Positions 15,605 through 19,023 of a stretch of 19,023 nt of DNA are shown piece by piece. The stretch is from JBKHDT01 sp046541195 (lineage in GTDB: Bacteria; Pseudomonadota; Gammaproteobacteria; Halothiobacillales; Halothiobacillaceae). The DNA lies in assembly GCA_046541195.1 (NCBI GenBank), contig JBKHDT010000046.1:1-19023 (forward strand). The letters are read 5' to 3'. The stretch's first letter is position 1. The number at the start of each line of letters is the position of its first letter. The notes beneath the pieces are model-generated. The model ran no database searches, had not been told where the DNA came from, and saw nothing but the letters and a program-made list of their open reading frames with translations. A program made the position numbers and the translations under genes.

Positions 15605-16186
15605 TTACATCGCGCCGAGCAGGAGCATGGCGCCGGCCCCGGCGACAAAGCCGCCAGCCAGGCGCAACTGCTGCATGTCAACCAGCCGGCGGGCGGACAA
15701 CACGCCGACAAGGTGCAGGCCCAGCGTGCCGACAGCCAGCCCGGCGAGATAGGCGATGGCGCCGGTCCCCACAGGCTGCTCCAGGCCGTGAGCCCAACCG
15801 TGAAACACCGCGAACAATACCAGCACCCCGGCACCGAACAAGGCGGGCATGCGCACGGCAAAGGCAATCAGGGCCCCCAGCAGCACAACCGTCGCCGCGA
15901 TGCCCGGCTCCATCAGCGGCAGGGTCCAGCCGGTTGCATGGGCCACCAGCGCGGCCAGCAACAGCGCCGACGCGAAAGTCACCGGCAACAGCCAGGTCGA
16001 CCGGTCCCGATGCTGACCGGCCCACAGCCCGACCGCCAGCGCCGCCAGCAGGTGATCCGCGCCATGGAACGGATGGAGCAGACCGGCCATCAGTCCGCTT
16101 TCGTGATGCACTCCGTGCGCCATGGCCGGTGCGGCGAGCAGCGTAAGCGAGAGCGCCAGGGGAAGACGAATAATCCAGGGTTTCAT
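15605..16186 (-). CDS. hupE: HupE/UreJ-family nickel (or cobalt) transporter
   Basis: A 193-residue, very hydrophobic protein. A cleavable signal peptide (MKPWIIRLPLALSLTLLAAPAMA, residues 1-23, split at AMA|HGV) is followed by the metal-binding His region HGVHHESG and the family signature HPFHGADHLLA (about residues 38-48), then about five further membrane helices, including FHGWAHGLE. HupE/UreJ proteins are secondary permeases for Ni(II) or Co(II) and are usually encoded with hydrogenase or urease genes. Here the divergent hyp operon argues for nickel supply to a [NiFe]-hydrogenase. ATG 16186 is preceded by GAGGA; an upstream in-frame ATG at 16207 would put residues before the signal peptide. 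No cobalamin riboswitch fits in the 97 bases up to hypC, which also favours nickel over cobalt. Confidence 0.92.
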   Translation of the reverse strand: MKPWIIRLPLALSLTLLAAPAMAHGVHHESGLMAGLLHPFHGADHLLAALAVGLWAGQHRDRSTWLLPVTFASALLLAALVAHATGWTLPLMEPGIAATVVLLGALIAFAVRMPALFGAGVLVLFAVFHGWAHGLEQPVGTGAIAYLAGLAVGTLGLHLVGVLSARRLVDMQQLRLAGGFVAGAGAMLLLGAM

Positions 16187-16283
16187 CGGGAATCCTCGCG
16201 AGTTCATGAAAGTTTGATGCGAACTTTGCTAGTGTAAACAGTCATCCATGAAGCGAAAATGAAACGCGAGGTCATGACGATCG
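16187..16283. promoter_or_regulatory. Divergent hupE/hypC control region with a sigma-54-like element
   Basis: Only 97 bases separate the two start codons. TTGATGCGAACTTTGCT (16214-16230, plus strand) matches the -24/-12 sigma-54 consensus YTGGCACGRNNNTTGCW at 10 of 13 defined positions with exact spacing, but the -24 GG is GA. Start of transcription would be near 16241, 43 bases before hypC. The same bases include an inverted repeat AAAGTT/AACTTT (16209-16214, 16222-16227), which could instead be an operator. No good sigma-70 pair was seen. Confidence 0.35.
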
Positions 16284-16517
16284 ATGTGCCTGGCCGTACC
16301 CATGAAAATCCTTGAGCTGTCCGGCAACTCTGCCCGCTGTGAGCGCGGCGGCGTGCAACGGACGGTGAGCCTGTTCCTGCTTGAACCGGACTCGGTGACG
16401 GTCGGCGACTTCGTGATGGTGCATGTCGGCTATGCAATCGAGCGCGTCGACCCCGACCGGGCCACCGAAGCACGTGCCCTGGCAGACGAGCTCCAGCAGG
16501 CCAGCACCGGTGCATGA
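16284..16517 (+). CDS. hypC: [NiFe]-hydrogenase maturation chaperone HypC
   Basis: A 77-residue protein starting MCLAVPMKILEL, the diagnostic HypC/HupF N-terminus. Cys2 (exposed after removal of Met) carries the Fe(CN)2CO unit together with HypD and later contacts the large subunit. The small beta-barrel core follows (VQRTVSLFLL, DFVMVHVGYAIERVD), and the C-terminal helix is Ala/Glu-rich. Length is normal. A GAGG lies 14-18 bases before the ATG. It is the first gene of the operon; its last eight bases overlap the hypA start. HypC and HybG paralogues cannot be told apart by sequence alone. Confidence 0.96.
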   Translation: MCLAVPMKILELSGNSARCERGGVQRTVSLFLLEPDSVTVGDFVMVHVGYAIERVDPDRATEARALADELQQASTGA

Positions 16518-16869
16518 GCTGTCCGTGTGTCGGGCGCTGATCCGACAGCTGGAGGCGCTGGCGCTGGATCATGGCGGCGGCGCGATCCGGTCGGTGACGC
16601 TTCGAATCGGACCGTTGAGCGGCATCGAGCCTGCCCTGCTGGATCATTCCTTCTCGATTGCCTGCCGGGGCAGCCGCGCCGAGGACGCGCGCCTGGTCAT
16701 TGAGACGGCCCCGATTCGCGTACGCTGCCGGGACTGCAGGCAGGAACACGAGGCGACGGCCAATCGGCTGGCCTGCGCACATTGCGGCAGTCACCGAACC
16801 CAGCTCATCAGCGGGGACGAGATGCTGATTACCACCATCGACCTACAGGAGAAATCCGACCATGTGTGA
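16510..16869 (+). CDS. hypA: Hydrogenase nickel-insertion protein HypA
   Basis: A 119-residue protein. The start is a GTG at 16510 inside the end of hypC, chosen because the protein then begins (M/V)HELSVCRAL. His2 and Glu3 are the nickel-site residues of HypA and must directly follow the initiator. The zinc domain has Cys73, Cys76, Cys89 and Cys92 (CRDC ... CAHC), nearly the same positions as in E. coli HypA. HypA takes nickel from HypB and delivers it to the large-subunit precursor. Its start overlaps hypC and its end overlaps hypB by eight bases each, so translation is probably coupled. A longer frame from 16423 exists but would displace His2. Confidence 0.95.
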   Translation: MHELSVCRALIRQLEALALDHGGGAIRSVTLRIGPLSGIEPALLDHSFSIACRGSRAEDARLVIETAPIRVRCRDCRQEHEATANRLACAHCGSHRTQLISGDEMLITTIDLQEKSDHV

Positions 16870-17701
16870 TACCTGCGGCTGCAACATCACGCCGGGCAAC
16901 CGACATCTGGTCGAGCCCGGCGGCAGGCTGTCCGGAAGCGCCGGCGCGTCAGGTGCCATCGAGGTCCTGCATGGGCTGCTGGACGAAAACAATCACCAGG
17001 CGGCCCACAACCGGGCGCATTTCGACCAGCGCGGCATCCTGGCGGTCAACCTGATGTCCTCGCCCGGTTCCGGCAAGACGGCCCTGCTGGAAGCCACCAT
17101 CGAGGCACTGCGCAGCGAGATGAATCTGGCGGTCGTGGTCGGCGACCTGGAAACCGAGAACGACGCCCGTCGCCTGCGTCGGCATGGGGTCGACGCCCTG
17201 CAGATTGCCACGGGCAGCGCCTGTCACCTGGACGCGCACATGGTGCACGATGCCCTGCATGAACTGGATCTGGGCGGCCTGGACATCGTATTCATCGAGA
17301 ACGTCGGCAACCTGGTCTGCCCGGCCAGTTTCGATCTCGGCCAGCATGCGAACGTCGTGCTGCTGGCAACGACGGAGGGTGACGACAAGCCGGCCAAGTA
17401 CCCGGTCATGTTTCGTGCCGCGGATCTGGTGCTGCTGAGCAAGGCGGATCTGCTGCCGGTGCTTGATGACTTCGAGCCTCGACGAGCGGAAGCCGCGGTG
17501 CGCCAGCTGGCAAGCGACGCTCCCGTGACTGCCCTCTCGGCCACCCGCGGTCAGGGCATGGAATTCTGGCTGGACTGGTTGCGGGGACGACTCGCGGCGC
17601 ACCGCCAGACGCATCCGAAATCCGAGGCGCCCGCGCATCATCACCATCATCATCACCACGGTGGTCACGACCACGCGGCTTCAGTGCAGCCTGGCACATG
17701 A
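16862..17701 (+). CDS. hypB: Hydrogenase nickel-incorporation GTPase HypB with C-terminal His tail
   Basis: The 279-residue SIMIBI-class GTPase delivers nickel via HypA. The N-terminus is MCDTCGCN, the high-affinity CxxCGC nickel motif. The G domain has the P-loop SSPGSGKT (66-73), GDLETENDARR, the metal-site Cys121-His122 in GSACHLD and Cys153 in NLVCPASFD, the ENVGN segment and SKAD as the NKxD equivalent (193-196). The linker between the CxxCGC motif and the G domain is short and not His-rich. Instead eight consecutive His (259-266) followed by GGHDHA lie at the very C-terminus (codons 17636-17674). In nickel-storing HypB proteins such runs are normally N-terminal. A strong AGGAGA ribosome site precedes the ATG, which overlaps the hypA stop. 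The stop codon overlaps the hypD start (ATGA). Confidence 0.96.
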   Translation: MCDTCGCNITPGNRHLVEPGGRLSGSAGASGAIEVLHGLLDENNHQAAHNRAHFDQRGILAVNLMSSPGSGKTALLEATIEALRSEMNLAVVVGDLETENDARRLRRHGVDALQIATGSACHLDAHMVHDALHELDLGGLDIVFIENVGNLVCPASFDLGQHANVVLLATTEGDDKPAKYPVMFRAADLVLLSKADLLPVLDDFEPRRAEAAVRQLASDAPVTALSATRGQGMEFWLDWLRGRLAAHRQTHPKSEAPAHHHHHHHHGGHDHAASVQPGT

Positions 17702-18825
17702 GCGCCAAAAACGCCCGGGCCATCCTCGAGCGCATTCGCCGCCGCGCGGATGACCGGCTCGACAATCCCCTGCGGATCATGAATGTCTGCGGTGGCCACG
17801 AGCGCACCATCACCGAGGCCGGGCTGCGCAGCCTGCTGCCGGAGGGTATCGAACTGATCCCCGGACCCGGCTGCCCGGTCTGCGTATGTCCCGAGGAATC
17901 CATTCATCTCGCCATCCGGCTGGCCACGGAACAGGGCTGCCTGGTTGCCAGTTTCGGCGACATGCTCCATGTACCCGTCAATGGACCGCGCAGCGCGCCG
18001 AGATCCCTGCAGCAGGCCCGGGCTCCGGCCCGCGAGCACGGGGGGGACATCATCCCCGTCGCCGCCCCCCAGGAAGTATTCGCGCTGGCCCGGCGCGAAC
18101 CCGGTCGCCCGGTGGTCTTCTTTGCCGCCGGATTCGAGACCACCACTGCGCCCGTTGCAGCCATGATCGAAGCCGGCCTGCCGGAAAACCTGTTTCTGCT
18201 GACTGCCACCAGACGCACCTGGCCATCGGTCGCCATGCTTCTGGCCGATGAGCGGCCCGGCGCGCGGCCGCTGGATGCGCTCATCGCACCGGGCCATGTC
18301 GCCACCATCATGGGTGCCGAGGAGTGGAGATTCGTGGTTGACCGACACGGGCTGCCGACCGCGGTCGCCGGGTTCACGGCCGAATCGATACTTGATGCGA
18401 TTCTCACCGTACTCGAACAGCACCTCGACGAAGCCCCCGCACTGACCAACTGCTACCCGCAGGTGGTTCGCCCCCAGGGCAACCCGCGCGCGCGCGCGCT
18501 GCTGACGCGCCACTTTGATGTCTCGGACGCCAAATGGCGCGGTATCGGCATCCTGCCCGACTCCGGGCTGTCCCTCTCCGCCCGACACGATGCACACAAT
18601 GCCGAGAAGGCGTTCACACTCGAGGCAGACAGCCATCCCCGCATCGGCCAGATGCCGCCGGGCTGTGCCTGCGCCGACGTGGTTCTCGGACGCATCCGTC
18701 CGCACGAATGCCCCCTGTACGGGGCAGGCTGTCGGCCAGAAAACCCCGTCGGCCCCTGCATGGTCTCGGACGAGGGCGCCTGCCGGATCTGGTGGAGCGC
18801 CGGCATCAACCAGCCCGCTGCCTGA
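17698..18825 (+). CDS. hypD: [NiFe]-hydrogenase maturation protein HypD
   Basis: The 375-residue product has normal family length. HypD is the iron-sulfur scaffold on which HypC-bound iron receives its CN and CO ligands. Seen: Cys31 in MNVCGGHE; Cys59 and Cys62 in GPGCPVC; GFETTTAP (145-152); APGHVATIMG with His200; and the C-terminal [4Fe-4S] segment with cysteines in PGCACADVV, RPHECPLYGAGC and NPVGPCMVSDEGAC. One oddity: in LLTATRRTWPSVAM (168-180) a Thr stands where I recall a His in most relatives (SSHxLxPPAM type; QHITLIP in E. coli). It starts within the hypB stop (ATGA overlap), so it is the fourth gene of the operon. hypE would normally follow but does not within the 198 bases left. 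Confidence 0.96.
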   Translation: MSAKNARAILERIRRRADDRLDNPLRIMNVCGGHERTITEAGLRSLLPEGIELIPGPGCPVCVCPEESIHLAIRLATEQGCLVASFGDMLHVPVNGPRSAPRSLQQARAPAREHGGDIIPVAAPQEVFALARREPGRPVVFFAAGFETTTAPVAAMIEAGLPENLFLLTATRRTWPSVAMLLADERPGARPLDALIAPGHVATIMGAEEWRFVVDRHGLPTAVAGFTAESILDAILTVLEQHLDEAPALTNCYPQVVRPQGNPRARALLTRHFDVSDAKWRGIGILPDSGLSLSARHDAHNAEKAFTLEADSHPRIGQMPPGCACADVVLGRIRPHECPLYGAGCRPENPVGPCMVSDEGACRIWWSAGINQPAA

Positions 18826-18982
18826 GGGACCCGCGACCTCATCCCTGGGCGTGATCCGCTTTTACCTTCTGCCGGAGTGCGCCCCTGTCAGGACTGGAAG
18901 TCGTCTGGTCTTGGCGCGTATTTGAAACACCCAGGGCGAGAGTGGCGCGTCGAAGGTGTCGATCCTGAACATGGCTTGTCGG
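18826..18982. other. Sequence after hypD, no recognised gene
   Basis: The plus strand has no hypE-like start. An imperfect inverted pair, CCCTGGGCGT (18843-18852) and ACACCCAGGG (18927-18936, one mismatch), flanks about 75 bases. A 36-residue minus-strand frame (18972 to 18862, starting MFRIDTFDAPLSPW) sits directly after the frame ending at 18983; it could be the end of a mobile element or chance. No terminator for the hyp operon was seen. Confidence 0.35.
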
Positions 18983-19023
18983 TCAGTTCTTCATCTCTGC
19001 CCGCAAGACCTTGATCTCGCTCA
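18983..19023 (-). CDS. Possible C-terminal end of an unidentified minus-strand gene (partial)
   Basis: Only twelve codons before the stop are visible, SEIKVLRAEMKN. The heptad-like, charged ending resembles the helical C-termini seen in many DNA-binding proteins, transposase subunits or antitoxins, but this is far too short to identify. It is listed because a minus-strand gene here would mean that the hyp operon ends, or is interrupted, after hypD. Confidence 0.2.
   Translation of the reverse strand, partial: SEIKVLRAEMKN

Overview
The window is high-GC DNA, densely coded on both strands, and reads as a chromosomal segment of a gammaproteobacterium. The best evidence for this is the ParE-type topoisomerase IV subunit B with the DADSDGLH signature, an IlvD closely similar to the enterobacterial enzyme, and an EmrE-like SMR protein. 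Genus cannot be fixed from the sequence alone; a halophilic or chemolithotrophic gammaproteobacterium is a guess. No rRNA, tRNA, CRISPR array or complete insertion sequence was seen.

Layout from left to right: a 5'-portion of argJ (minus strand, cut by the left edge); about 0.8 kb of non-coding DNA with several hairpins; an SMR multidrug transporter (plus); a 300-base stretch with strong hairpins leading into a DHH-family phosphoesterase (plus); a bidirectional terminator; ilvD followed 25 bases later by a VanX/DdpX-type D-Ala-D-Ala dipeptidase (both minus); then divergently a plus-strand group of a small heavy-metal-binding (HMA) protein, a PQQ-dependent sugar dehydrogenase and a Do-like serine protease lipoprotein; then, convergent with it, parE and a membrane diguanylate cyclase with a periplasmic solute-binding sensor domain (both minus). 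About 1.1 kb without a recognisable gene follows. The right part is a nickel and [NiFe]-hydrogenase maturation locus: hupE (minus) divergent from a tightly overlapping hypC-hypA-hypB-hypD operon (plus). The last 200 bases do not contain hypE; they carry only the tail of an unidentified minus-strand reading frame.

Functional logic: the hyp genes insert the Fe(CN)2CO and nickel parts of the [NiFe] site (HypC/HypD scaffold the iron, HypA/HypB deliver nickel), and HupE probably imports nickel. The hydrogenase structural genes, hypE and hypF must lie outside the window. The remaining genes are housekeeping (arginine and branched-chain amino acid synthesis, chromosome decatenation) or envelope functions (periplasmic proteolysis, peptidoglycan or dipeptide recycling, sugar oxidation, drug efflux, c-di-GMP signalling).

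No clear undescribed multi-gene system was found. The points most worth checking are the His8 tail placed at the C-terminus of HypB, a 17-19 residue insertion in IlvD, a hairpin-rich leader before the DHH gene, a near-consensus sigma-54-like element before hypC, and an unexplained 1.1 kb gene-free gap with an exact 16-bp tandem duplication.
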